A DNA stretch of 64,000 nt, taken from the NCBI GenBank assembly GCA_040349255.1, contig JBEQUE010000218.1, positions 1-64,000 of the forward strand, read 5' to 3'. How positions within the stretch are numbered: the stretch's first letter is position 1; the number at the start of each line of letters is the position of its first letter. A program made the translations under genes and the position numbers. Under the pieces are notes generated by a model. That model made no database searches, was not told the DNA's origin, and was given only the letters and a program-made list of their open reading frames with translations. The DNA is from DATMER01 sp040349255. GTDB lineage: Bacteria; Acidobacteriota; Thermoanaerobaculia; Multivoradales; UBA5704. Shown here one piece after another: positions 52,239 through 60,926 of this stretch.

Positions 52239-53045
52239 CTATCCCTTGAGGACCATGGTGCCGGTCGGCTGCGGCACGCCACCCTCGGGCTCGACCGTCA
52301 CGGCCCAGGCCTGGATCTGGCCGGGCGGCGCCACGTTCTCCACCCGCAGGTTGCCGCTGCCCTGCTCGTCCACGTCGAACGTGCCGGCCGAGATCGGCTT
52401 GCCGTCCTGGATCCACCAGAGCTGGTAGGTCTTGCCCGGCTCGGAGGCCGGCAGGCCGGAGGCATAGAACACGGCCGCGCCGCGCTGTGGGCTGATGAAG
52501 GTGTGGCCGCTCGCCTGCGGGGTCGTTTCAAGGCCGGCGAGCTGGACCAAGCGCGAGTCGGGCGAGGTGATGATCGACAGCGACTCCGCCAGGCGCTGCG
52601 ACTCGGCGCGGGCGAGGCCGAGCTGCTGGTCGAGGCCGGCGACCTCGCGGGCCAGGCGGTCGCGATCGGCGCCGACCTGGTCCAACTGCCGGCCGAGCTG
52701 CGCCTGGCGCCAGAGCGATCCGGCCGCGATCAGCAGGCAGGCCGCGGCCGCGAGCCCGGCCCAGCGGGTGACCGGGGACCGCCGGATCGCTACGACCGGC
52801 GCGGGGGCGGCCGGCGCCGGGGCCAGCCGCTGGATGCGCCTCCGGGTCGTTTCCGAGGGCTCGACCGGCTCGACCGAGGCCGCCAGCTCCTCGACGTCGC
52901 CCTGCCACAGGTCGAGCAGGCGGCGGCACTCCTCGCAGCCGGCGGCCAGGTGGGCCTCCAGCTCGCGCAGCTCCCCGCCGTCCAGCGCGCCGAGGGCGTA
53001 CGCCGGCAGGAGCTCTTCGTGGCGGGTGGAGTGGCCCGGTGTCAT
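52239..53045 (-). CDS. Anti-sigma factor, RskA-like
   Basis: A 268-residue membrane protein. The cytoplasmic N-terminus has a zinc-finger-like H-X4-C-X2-C (HLAAGCEEC). One membrane helix lies at about residues 95-112, then a coiled segment, and a C-terminal RskA domain (about 165-268, GKTYQLWWIQDGKP). It overlaps the sigma factor gene (ATGA) and would hold that factor inactive until an envelope signal triggers proteolysis. Confidence 0.87.
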   Translation of the reverse strand: MTPGHSTRHEELLPAYALGALDGGELRELEAHLAAGCEECRRLLDLWQGDVEELAASVEPVEPSETTRRRIQRLAPAPAAPAPVVAIRRSPVTRWAGLAAAACLLIAAGSLWRQAQLGRQLDQVGADRDRLAREVAGLDQQLGLARAESQRLAESLSIITSPDSRLVQLAGLETTPQASGHTFISPQRGAAVFYASGLPASEPGKTYQLWWIQDGKPISAGTFDVDEQGSGNLRVENVAPPGQIQAWAVTVEPEGGVPQPTGTMVLKG

Positions 53046-53605
53046 GACGTGCTCAACGCCTGCCGCAGCTTGTTCATGCCCAGCAGGATCCGGGATTTGA
53101 TCGTCCCGAGCGGAGCTTTCAAACGCTCGGCGATCTGGGTGTGGGTGAGGCCCTCGAAGAAGGCCAGCTCGATGCAGTGGCGCTGCTCGGGCGACAGGAC
53201 GCCGAGGGCCGAACTGACGCGGCTCTTGCGCTCCGCCGCCTCCAGCCGGCCGGTGCCGTCGGGCTCGATCCGGTCGAGACGGGTCTCCTCCTCGACCGAC
53301 TCCTCCTCGCGCCGCCGCCGCGCTTCCCGGCGCCGCAGGCGGTCCAGGGCGCGGGAGCGGGCCAGCATCAGGAGCCAGCCGCGCGGCGAGGAGCGCTCCG
53401 CGTCGTAGCGGTCGGCCTGGGTCCAGACCTGGAGGAAGACCTCCTGCAGGACCTCCTCGGCCTCGGCCCGGTCGCCCAGGATGCGGACGAGCAGGCCCAG
53501 GGCGACCGGCGAATGCAGGTCGAAGAGCCGCGTAAGCGCTTCGCCGTCGCCCGACGCGATCCGGTGGATCAGGGCGGGCTCGGTGTCCGGAGGCGGGCTT
53601 GTCAT
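53042..53605 (-). CDS. ECF sigma factor, SigK-like
   Basis: A 187-residue ECF sigma factor. Region 2 is LVRILGDRAEAEEVLQEVFLQ with PRGWLLMLARSRALDRLRRR; region 4 is VLSPEQRHCIELAFFEGLT and TQIAERLKAPLGTIKSRI. The RskA-like anti-sigma gene follows with a 4-base overlap. The pair lies directly downstream of the duplicated DUF4331-DUF4198 genes on the same strand, so those may be its regulon, or merely upstream in the transcript. Confidence 0.92.
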   Translation of the reverse strand: MTSPPPDTEPALIHRIASGDGEALTRLFDLHSPVALGLLVRILGDRAEAEEVLQEVFLQVWTQADRYDAERSSPRGWLLMLARSRALDRLRRREARRRREEESVEEETRLDRIEPDGTGRLEAAERKSRVSSALGVLSPEQRHCIELAFFEGLTHTQIAERLKAPLGTIKSRILLGMNKLRQALSTS

Positions 53606-53675
53606 TGAGAAAGGGACCGGCAGCGGCGACGGTCCCGGGGAGTCTAGCAAGAGTCGCCCCCCTTTTCCGCAAAAA

Positions 53676-54470
53676 CTACCGCGCCGGGAGCTCGAAGGTG
53701 AGAGAAGCCCAGAGGCTCTCCCACTCGGCTCCGCTGCCGGCCGGGGCCGGCACCATGTGGACGGCCTTGACCAGCCAGAGGCCCGGACGGTCGAGGCGCA
53801 GCGCCGCCTTGCCATGGCGGTCGGAACGGGCGGAAGCCCGGGCGTCCGGAGCGCCCTTCGGAATCGCCACCAGGAGAGCGCCGTCGAGAGGCTTGCCGTG
53901 GTAGAGCAGCCGCAGCGGCAGCTCCTCTCCGGGCTTGAGAGCGTAGGGGTTCTTCTCCGCGACCAGCTCCAGCTCGAGGCCGAGCACCCGGTCCCAGCCC
54001 GTGCCCGGACCAGAGCCCACCGCCAGCAGCGACTTGGCGCACCGGGAGTAGATCTCGTTGACCGGAGTCGCCCTGGAGCCGCGGAGAGCGCGGATGCGCT
54101 CCAGGCCCTCTTCTCCGAGGTACCGGTCGAACTTGGCGGAGTCGAGCTGGACGGTTTCATGGCCGCTGTCGTAGACGATCCAGAGAAGTCCGGGAGAGGA
54201 CGGGGTTGCGAAGCCCGCCGGGTCCATGCCCGGCACGCCCGGCACCCCCGTCTCTCCCTGGGGTCCCACCGTCGCGAAGCGCTCGATCCGCTGTGGCTCC
54301 CTGGGCACCGGGTCTCCCACCAGCCCCTGGCCGACCCGCAGCCGGACCGCGACTCGGCCGCCCGGCGCGGGCCGGAACGTCGAAGGCTCGATCCAGAAGT
54401 CATGGGCCCGTCCGGGAGCCGACAGGAGAAGTCCCAGGAGAACGGCGGCGAACGCTCGCGTCGGAGTCAT
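53676..54470 (-). CDS. DUF4198 family periplasmic protein, copy 2
   Basis: A 264-residue exported protein with a signal peptide ending near AHDFWIEP, the usual start of mature DUF4198 proteins. A metal ligand role for that His-Asp is suggested from family links to nickel and cobalt uptake proteins. The late blocks NPYALKPGEELPLRLLYHGK and GLWLVKAVHMVPAP are shared with the paralogue at 56102-56905. It lies 4 bases after the second DUF4331 gene. Confidence 0.82.
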   Translation of the reverse strand: MTPTRAFAAVLLGLLLSAPGRAHDFWIEPSTFRPAPGGRVAVRLRVGQGLVGDPVPREPQRIERFATVGPQGETGVPGVPGMDPAGFATPSSPGLLWIVYDSGHETVQLDSAKFDRYLGEEGLERIRALRGSRATPVNEIYSRCAKSLLAVGSGPGTGWDRVLGLELELVAEKNPYALKPGEELPLRLLYHGKPLDGALLVAIPKGAPDARASARSDRHGKAALRLDRPGLWLVKAVHMVPAPAGSGAEWESLWASLTFELPAR

Positions 54471-54474
54471 CGTT

Positions 54475-55977
54475 TCAATCGCCCTCCCCGTTGGCGCCGT
54501 TCGGCGAGCCCGGCAGCGGCGACTTGAGATACGGGAAGATGCTGTCGAACTGGCTGGCGTCCTGCAGCGTGCCATCCGTGAACGGCAGGTTGCCCGAGGG
54601 CGCGTCCGACGGGTTGCAGCCGAAGGTGCCCGGGAACGCGTGGCAGAGCACGCCCATGGCGACCCGCAGCTCGGCGTCGACCACGTCGTCGCCCGGCCGG
54701 CGGCCGTTCGGGAAGCCGGCGTTGTCGCCGCCCAGCACGCCCAGGTTGTTCTGCGACCCCGCCGGGGTCGGCGCGATCGAGGTGTTGAGGCGCAGCATCT
54801 CGTGCGGCCGGCCGTCGGAGAGGAAGTTCAGACCCTGGACGCCGGTGGCGAAGGCCGCCACCAGGTCGAGGCGCGGGAAGTTGTTCGGAGCGCGCACGCC
54901 GACCGAGCCGAACAGGATCTCCAGCAGCTCGGGCAGCGTCGGGTTCGTGACATAGGTGGCCAGCGCCGCGTCGCCCTCCGGGGTGGCGGCGTTGAACAGG
55001 TTCTTGTCCTTGAGGCCGATCACCACCTCGTTGACGAGCGGCATGCCGAGACGCGAGACCTGCACGAAGTCGCCGCTCAGGGTCGCCGGGTCCTCGTAGG
55101 TGGGGGTGGAGCTCAGCGAGCGGTTGCGCGGCAGGAGCGCCGTCGTCCAGCCGCCGATCACCGGGCCGTTGCCCGTGAGACAGGCGATCGGGACCTCCAG
55201 GATGATCGAGGTGATGTTCTTGTCCTCGAGCAGATTGGGCTCCGCGTCGCGGGGTCCGAGCGGGTTCTCGATGTTGACCAGGTCGAAGATCTCGCCCAGG
55301 TTGACCGCGAACGACTCCTTGCGCTGGCCGACGAAGAAGCGGGCCGGGATCGAGTCGCAGCCCGGGATGTCGATGTTCTTGATGAACTGGCGCGCGTAGG
55401 CCTCGTAGTCCGGGATCGACTTCTGGCCGATGTTGTCCACCGGCTTGCCGAAGCGCGAGCCGCCGCCGCCGGTCTCCGTGGCGAACTGCCAGTGCGTGCC
55501 GTTCGTGATCCGCCCCCGGGCCACGCCGAGGGTGCAGCTCTCCAGCCGGTTGAGCGTGGCGTCGCGCATGCCCGGGCCGCCCGAGATCTGGCCGACGTTG
55601 ATCAGCGGCACCGAGACCATCTGCGAGCCGACCGGGATCTGGATGTCGGTGATGATGTCCGCGCAGCGGAGCTGGAAGCTGACATCCTCCACTCCGTCGC
55701 CACTGTTGTCGATCAGGATCCGGTAGCGGGCGTCCTCGTCCAGGTTGAAATAGTTCGGCCCGCCGTAGGCGTCCTGGAGCGGCAGATAGTTGGCGATCAG
55801 CGTGACGTAATCCTGGCGGCCGGCCTCATAGCTGCGGAACATGTAGAAATCCGTTCCGTCCACCTTCGGCATCTGGGTGATCGCGGGCGCCTCGCGGTGG
55901 CTCGACGCACCGGCGGGCAAGGCCGGGATCAGCACGGCGGCGGCGAGCAGACCTGCGGCGACACAACGACTCTTCAT
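54475..55977 (-). CDS. DUF4331 family exported protein, copy 2
   Basis: A 500-residue exported protein. After the signal peptide it begins ASSHREAPAITQMPKVDGTD, the hallmark of DUF4331. Acidic, asparagine-rich loops follow (DNSGDGVEDV), likely metal-binding. Function of the family is unknown. It is the paralogue of 56936-58435; the pair of pairs has the order DUF4331-DUF4198-DUF4331-DUF4198. Confidence 0.87.
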   Translation of the reverse strand: MKSRCVAAGLLAAAVLIPALPAGASSHREAPAITQMPKVDGTDFYMFRSYEAGRQDYVTLIANYLPLQDAYGGPNYFNLDEDARYRILIDNSGDGVEDVSFQLRCADIITDIQIPVGSQMVSVPLINVGQISGGPGMRDATLNRLESCTLGVARGRITNGTHWQFATETGGGGSRFGKPVDNIGQKSIPDYEAYARQFIKNIDIPGCDSIPARFFVGQRKESFAVNLGEIFDLVNIENPLGPRDAEPNLLEDKNITSIILEVPIACLTGNGPVIGGWTTALLPRNRSLSSTPTYEDPATLSGDFVQVSRLGMPLVNEVVIGLKDKNLFNAATPEGDAALATYVTNPTLPELLEILFGSVGVRAPNNFPRLDLVAAFATGVQGLNFLSDGRPHEMLRLNTSIAPTPAGSQNNLGVLGGDNAGFPNGRRPGDDVVDAELRVAMGVLCHAFPGTFGCNPSDAPSGNLPFTDGTLQDASQFDSIFPYLKSPLPGSPNGANGEGD

Positions 55978-56101
55978 GGAGATGAACCTCCTTCATCCGA
56001 ATCCGTTTTGGGGTCTGGGCTTCCGCGGGGCGCCGGCCGGCTCTCGCGTTCTTCAGCAGGGATTACGAAGCGGCCCTGGGATCGGATGAGTGGAACCGGC
56101 C

Positions 56102-56905
56102 TCAACGGTTCGGCAGCTCGAAAGTGAGAGAAGCCCACAGGCTCTCCCAATCCGCACCGCTGTCCGCCGGGGCGGGCACCATGTGGACGGCCTTGACCAG
56201 CCAGAGCCCGGAGCGGTCGAGGCGCAGCCCGGCCCGGCCCGAGCCGTCCGAACGCGCGGCGACCTGCGCGCCCGGAGCGCCGGCCGGGATCGCCACCACG
56301 AGCGCGCCGGCCAGGGGCTTGCCGTGGTAGAGCAGCCGCAGGGGCAGCTCCTCTCCGGGCTTCAGGGCGTAGGGGTTCCTCTCCGGCACCAGCTCCAGCT
56401 CGAGCCCCAGCACCTTGTCGTAGCCCGGCCCGGAGCCGTCCCCCACGGCGATCAGCGACTTGGCGCAGCGGGAGAACATCTCCTCGACGGGCCCGTCCCC
56501 GGCGCGGCGCGCGGTCCGCAGCTTGCGGATCCGCTCCAGCCCCTCCTCGCCGAGGTAACGGTCGAACTTCGCGGCGTCGAGCTGGAGCCGGCCGTGGCTG
56601 CTGCCGTAGACGAGCCAATAGGTCCCCGGCAGCAGAAACGCCGCATATCCCGCCGGCTCTCCCCCGGAAAGTCCTCGGATCTCCATCTCGCCGCGCACGC
56701 CCACCGCCGAGAAGCGCTCGATATAGCGCGGATCGCGGGGCACCGGATCGCCCTGGAGGCCCTGCCCGACCCGCAGCCGGACCGAGATCCGGGCGCCCGG
56801 CTGCGGATGGAAGCTCGACGGCTCGATCCAGAAGTCGTGCGCCGGAAGCGGAGCGCACATCACGCCGAGCAGCGCGGCGAAGACGAAAGGCCCGGCGGTT
56901 CGCAT
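56102..56905 (-). CDS. DUF4198 family periplasmic protein, copy 1
   Basis: A 267-residue paralogue of 53676-54470 with signal peptide, AHDFWIEPSSFHPQPGAR at the mature start, RYLGEEGLERIRKL, and the same C-terminal blocks. The two copies differ mainly in the middle (residues 70-100). The start is 30 bases after the first DUF4331 gene. Confidence 0.82.
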   Translation of the reverse strand: MRTAGPFVFAALLGVMCAPLPAHDFWIEPSSFHPQPGARISVRLRVGQGLQGDPVPRDPRYIERFSAVGVRGEMEIRGLSGGEPAGYAAFLLPGTYWLVYGSSHGRLQLDAAKFDRYLGEEGLERIRKLRTARRAGDGPVEEMFSRCAKSLIAVGDGSGPGYDKVLGLELELVPERNPYALKPGEELPLRLLYHGKPLAGALVVAIPAGAPGAQVAARSDGSGRAGLRLDRSGLWLVKAVHMVPAPADSGADWESLWASLTFELPNR

Positions 56906-56935
56906 GGTCTCTCTCCTGTCGGCAGACCGGCCGGG

Positions 56936-58435
56936 TCAGGGGATGTCGGGCACCGGCGGCGTGTTGATGCCACCGTGGCCCTGGAAGACGCCGTTGTGGG
57001 CTGGAGCGAGGAACGGGAACCGCGGGAGGAAGTCCTTGTCGTTGACCTCGACGCCCTTGAAGAGCCCGGCGGCCGGATCGCCGGCGGCGATCAGGCTCAG
57101 CAGCACGCTGTTCACGTTGACCTGATGGGAGCTCGGCGTCGGCCCGCCCCCGAGGCGGCGGCCGTTGGGGAAGCTGGAGTCGATGGCGGCATCGAGCGTG
57201 ATGACGTCACCCGTGAAGCCATCGGCGACGGGAATCGGGCGGCCCAGGTTGACGGCGGTGATGATGTCGGCGCGGGGACCCTTGAGAGTTGCGACCGTGG
57301 CGGGGGGAACCCCCAGCGCCGCGTAGATGCCGAGCGCCTCGGCGTCGCGCACCAGCACCGGGAAGAGGATGTCCGCCCCGAAGTTGCTCACGTCGGTCAG
57401 CGGGGTGCTGCGCAGGTACCGGGTATGACGCTGCGTGCCGACCAGGCCGGCGTTGAAGAGCGGGAGGGCGTTGCGCCCCACCTGGACGAACTTCCCGGAG
57501 CCCTTGAGACCGGTGATGATGTTGGTGGGATCGACGGTCTGCGTCTCCCGCCGCGAGATGCTGGCCCAGACCCGCAGCAGGCTGTCCGTCGAGCTCGCCC
57601 TGAGCTCGTTGTTGTGGGGGATGCCCCCGGGGAAGAGGTCGGTGATCGGGATCTCCAGGGCGATCGAGAAGACGTTGAAGCCGGTGAAGACGTCCTCCGC
57701 CGGGTCCCGGCGTGCGCCCGGGATGCCGCCGAGGTCGCCCCTGGCCAGGTTGACGAGGTCGAAGATGCCCTTCTCGTCGAGTTGATAGGGATCGTCGAAC
57801 TGGCCGGCGATGATCCGCCCGCCGTTCGAGAGGGTGTGAATGAACCGGTCGACGAACGCCTGGTCGTAGAGAGCGTCCTCGCGGCTGCCGGGATCGCCGC
57901 TGCTGTAGGGCGCAAAGTCGTCGAGCCCGTAGATCAGCCGGTCGGTCTGGGGGCCGTGGTTGTTGGGCAGCACCGTCAGGTTGCTGCCCAGAGTCTCGGG
58001 GTGCGGGCTCACCGGCGCCACGAGCCGTTTCACGGTCATGGTCTCGGTGCCGCCGGTGAGCTGCCAGAGCAGCTCGTTGCCGCCGCCCAGCGGGTCGCCC
58101 GCGCTCGGGGCCGCCTCGGGCGTCAGCCGGTTGGTGAACTCGATGCGGTAGACCGCCCTGTCCTTGAGGCTCGCTCCCATTGCGATGTGAAAATCGTAGC
58201 GGTAGCCGTTGCAGGCGCGGAAACCCTGGTTGCCCTGGCCCGGCTCGTGGAGCGGGTTGAAGTCCATGATCAGGTAGAGCTTGTCGTGGGTGCCGGGCTT
58301 CACCCAGGCGTAGGTGTCGGTGTTGTCGGCGCAGGGCTCGTTGAGGACCGCGAGAGCCTCGCGGTGGCTGGAGGCGGCGGCCGGCAGGGCAGCCAGCAAA
58401 GAGAGCCCTGCGGCCACAATCGTGTTCCTTCTCAT
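56936..58435 (-). CDS. DUF4331 family exported protein, copy 1
   Basis: A 499-residue DUF4331 protein with signal peptide and ASSHREALAVLNEPCADNTD at the mature start; the usual proline after SSHREA is alanine-leucine here. It is clearly diverged from copy 2, so the duplication is not recent. It heads a unit that runs through the DUF4198 genes to the sigma factor. Function unknown. Confidence 0.87.
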   Translation of the reverse strand: MRRNTIVAAGLSLLAALPAAASSHREALAVLNEPCADNTDTYAWVKPGTHDKLYLIMDFNPLHEPGQGNQGFRACNGYRYDFHIAMGASLKDRAVYRIEFTNRLTPEAAPSAGDPLGGGNELLWQLTGGTETMTVKRLVAPVSPHPETLGSNLTVLPNNHGPQTDRLIYGLDDFAPYSSGDPGSREDALYDQAFVDRFIHTLSNGGRIIAGQFDDPYQLDEKGIFDLVNLARGDLGGIPGARRDPAEDVFTGFNVFSIALEIPITDLFPGGIPHNNELRASSTDSLLRVWASISRRETQTVDPTNIITGLKGSGKFVQVGRNALPLFNAGLVGTQRHTRYLRSTPLTDVSNFGADILFPVLVRDAEALGIYAALGVPPATVATLKGPRADIITAVNLGRPIPVADGFTGDVITLDAAIDSSFPNGRRLGGGPTPSSHQVNVNSVLLSLIAAGDPAAGLFKGVEVNDKDFLPRFPFLAPAHNGVFQGHGGINTPPVPDIP

Positions 58436-58532
58436 CTTTCATTCCTTTCTCAAGCCCGCTCGTCAGGCTCGTTAGCAGGCTCTACGGGGAACCGCGTCCG
58501 TCCGGATGAGAGGAAAGCACTAGAATGCGCCC

Positions 58533-59369
58533 ATGAACGAAACACCTGCGTCCTCCGATGCCACCCGCCGTCCCGACGGCCGCGCCGCCGACGCCCTCCG
58601 CCCCGTGCACATCCGGACCGGAGCCCTCAAGTTCGCCGAAGGATCGGTCCAGATCGAGGTCGGAGACACCAGGGTCCTGGTGGCGGCGAGCGTGGAGAAC
58701 CGGGTGCCGCCGTTCCTCAAGGACAAGGGCCAGGGCTGGGTGACCGCCGAGTACTCGATGCTGCCGCGCGCCACGCACACGCGCAGCTCGCGCGAGGTCT
58801 CCCAGGGCCGGCCCTCCGGCCGCACGGCGGAGATCCAGCGCCTGATCGGCCGCAGCCTGCGCGCCGTGATCGACATGACGAAGATGCCGGACCGCACCCT
58901 GACCCTCGACTGCGACGTCCTGCAGGCCGACGGCGGCACCCGCACCGCGGCGATCACCGGCGCCTACGTGGCCGCGGGCCTCGCCCTCGGCCGCCTCCTG
59001 CTCACCGGCGACATCTCCGAGTGGCCGATCACCGACCCGCTCGCCGCGGTCTCGGTCGGCATCGTCGGCGGGACGCCGCTCCTCGATCTCGAATACGTCG
59101 AGGACCAGGTGGCCGAGGTGGACATGAATGTGATCGCCACGGCCGGCGGCAGGCTGGTGGAGATCCAGGGCACCGGCGAGAAGCGCAGCTTCCGGCGCGA
59201 GGAGATGGACGCGCTCGTCGATCTGGCCTTCAAGGGCATCGGCGAGCTGGCCCAGGCGCAGGCAGCGGCCCTCGCGCCGACGATGGAAGAGGTCCGCCAG
59301 ATCCTCGCCCGGGGCCGCCGCCGCCAGGCGCCGGCCAAGTCCGAGAAGGACCTCTGGGGCCGGCCCTAG
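58533..59369 (+). CDS. rph: Ribonuclease PH
   Basis: Phosphorolytic 3'-5' exoribonuclease that trims tRNA 3' ends. The 278-residue protein has RPVHIRTGALKFAEGSV, GWVTAEYSMLPRATHTR, GRTAEIQRLIGRSLRAVI and LDCDVLQADGGTRTAAI. The extended C-terminal tail (about 35 residues) is basic and not conserved in the family. It is convergent with the KTSC gene, overlapping by 4 bases. Confidence 0.95.
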   Translation: MNETPASSDATRRPDGRAADALRPVHIRTGALKFAEGSVQIEVGDTRVLVAASVENRVPPFLKDKGQGWVTAEYSMLPRATHTRSSREVSQGRPSGRTAEIQRLIGRSLRAVIDMTKMPDRTLTLDCDVLQADGGTRTAAITGAYVAAGLALGRLLLTGDISEWPITDPLAAVSVGIVGGTPLLDLEYVEDQVAEVDMNVIATAGGRLVEIQGTGEKRSFRREEMDALVDLAFKGIGELAQAQAAALAPTMEEVRQILARGRRRQAPAKSEKDLWGRP

Positions 59370-59575
59370 AGTCGGGTCGAAGGGTACTGACCCCGGATCT
59401 CGTTGGCGAAGAACCGCCCGACCGACGGCGCCTCCAGCAGCGCCTGGAAGACCTCCGGCGGCACTTCCTCGTAGTCGTAGACCGAGCCGCTGTGGAACTC
59501 CAGCTCCAGGGTCCGGGTTTCCGGATCGTAACCGACCGACGACACCGACGAAGACGAGACAGGCTTCCTGCGCAT
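59366..59575 (-). CDS. KTSC domain protein
   Basis: A 69-residue protein with the KTSC pattern: SSSVSSVGYDPETRTLELEF, then YDYEEVPPEVFQALLEAPS and GRFFANEIRGQY. I use ATG 59575, which has AGGAGG 8 bases upstream. KTSC is a small domain first noted at the C-terminus of some lysyl-tRNA synthetases; stand-alone copies have no known function. Confidence 0.8.
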   Translation of the reverse strand: MRRKPVSSSSVSSVGYDPETRTLELEFHSGSVYDYEEVPPEVFQALLEAPSVGRFFANEIRGQYPSTRL

Positions 59576-59750
59576 CGCCAAGCCCTCCTGGTTCCGTGAC
59601 GGGAGCACCAGAAGCTCCCGATGCATCACCGGCAGATGCAACCAGGATACCAGAATGCGCGGAGTCACGCATCTTGTAACTTCCGGAGATGAATCATCTC
59701 CGTTCCGGCGATGGTTTTCAGACAGGAATCAGAAGGGAGGGTCGGGGGCG

Positions 59751-59778
59751 CCCTCTCCCTCGCGAGCGAGGGAGAGGG
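59751..59778. other. 13-bp perfect hairpin
   Basis: CCCTCTCCCTCGC and its exact complement are separated by GA, 22 bases beyond the DUF1573 stop codon. No T-run follows on either strand, so it is not a standard terminator; it may still stop or stabilise the DUF1573 transcript. Confidence 0.4.
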
Positions 59779-59799
59779 ACGGGGAGAGGGAGGACGGGA

Positions 59800-60822
59800 T
59801 CAGATGGCCGTTCCGGTGAGCTCGATCTCGATGCGCGGGATCTTGACGCTGTCCGTGGTCAGGAACAGCTTGCCGTCGAACTTGCCCTTGACGATCTCGG
59901 GCTTCACCGTGACCCAGACCTGGTACTCGCGGCCATCCTCGACCGGCTCGATCCGGGCATCGATCCCTTCGACGCTGCTCTGCACGCCCGTGAGCTTGAT
60001 CGGCTCGGTCGCGAAGCTCTTCACGTTGATCGACTTGCGCAGCGGCTCCTTGATCGTGACCGGGCCGAAGTTCGCGATCGGCGGCGTCACGGCGACGATC
60101 GGCCGGACGAAGCCGGAGATCGGGATCTGCACCAGCTTCTGCTTCGGGCTGTCGGTGTAGACCTTCACCGTCTCGGTGAGCGGGCCGACCGGCGCCTCGT
60201 TCATGAGATGCATCTCGACCTTCCACTGCTGCTGGTCCTCGATCTCCTTGAGCTTCTCCTCCGCCTTCGCCTCGTGGAACTCCACCTTGAGGTAGGGGTA
60301 CGGCGATTCGACCTTCACGATCTTCATGGGCGACTTGTCGGGCGTCCAGAGGGTCTGGACGATCGTGCCTTCCTTGGACTCGCCCTGGACCGTGATGAAG
60401 CGGGCGTAGCCGGGCTTCGCCTTGATGAACGGCTCGACCTGGGCCCGGATGGTCAGCTCCATCTGCGGGGTGGCCGGATCGTTCAGGAACACGGTCACGC
60501 CCTTGGCGATGGCGCCGTTGAAGGTGGTGGTATCCACCGAGACGCGGATCTTGCCGGTCTGGCCGGGAGCGATCACCTTGTCATAGTCCGCCACCGTGCA
60601 GCCGCAGGCCGCACGGACCTCCTGGACCTGCAGGGGGGCGTCCCCTTCGTTGCGGATCGCGAAGTCATAGGCGGCCTTCTCGCCCTTCGCGACGACCCCG
60701 ATATCCTTGATGGGCTCGGTCGCGACGGCCTTGGGCGTGCCGGTGCCCTGGGCGAAGAGGCTCGCCGCGACAAGCAAGGCGCAGCAGAGTGCCAGATTGG
60801 CGGTCCTGAGGTGACGTTTCAT
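59800..60822 (-). CDS. DUF1573 family exported protein
   Basis: A 340-residue exported protein (signal peptide to about residue 25) with DUF1573/ASPM-like immunoglobulin folds: FAIRNEGDAPLQVQEVRAAC followed by GCTVADYDK, the family cysteine motif. Likely a periplasmic structural or binding protein. It is divergent from mpl. Confidence 0.82.
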   Translation of the reverse strand: MKRHLRTANLALCCALLVAASLFAQGTGTPKAVATEPIKDIGVVAKGEKAAYDFAIRNEGDAPLQVQEVRAACGCTVADYDKVIAPGQTGKIRVSVDTTTFNGAIAKGVTVFLNDPATPQMELTIRAQVEPFIKAKPGYARFITVQGESKEGTIVQTLWTPDKSPMKIVKVESPYPYLKVEFHEAKAEEKLKEIEDQQQWKVEMHLMNEAPVGPLTETVKVYTDSPKQKLVQIPISGFVRPIVAVTPPIANFGPVTIKEPLRKSINVKSFATEPIKLTGVQSSVEGIDARIEPVEDGREYQVWVTVKPEIVKGKFDGKLFLTTDSVKIPRIEIELTGTAI

Positions 60823-60926
60823 ACGGCCTGCTCCTTTGGAAAGCGTTGGATTCGATCCGGTCAATGCTACACTCTGGCGCCCCAAAACACGAGAAACAGC
60901 CTGGAAAATCCACGAGAAAACGCCCC

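Noticed and set aside
56090..59599. Long plus-strand open frame over the DUF4331/DUF4198 genes and rph
   Set aside because: Composition-driven antisense frame; the real genes on the opposite strand and rph explain the region.
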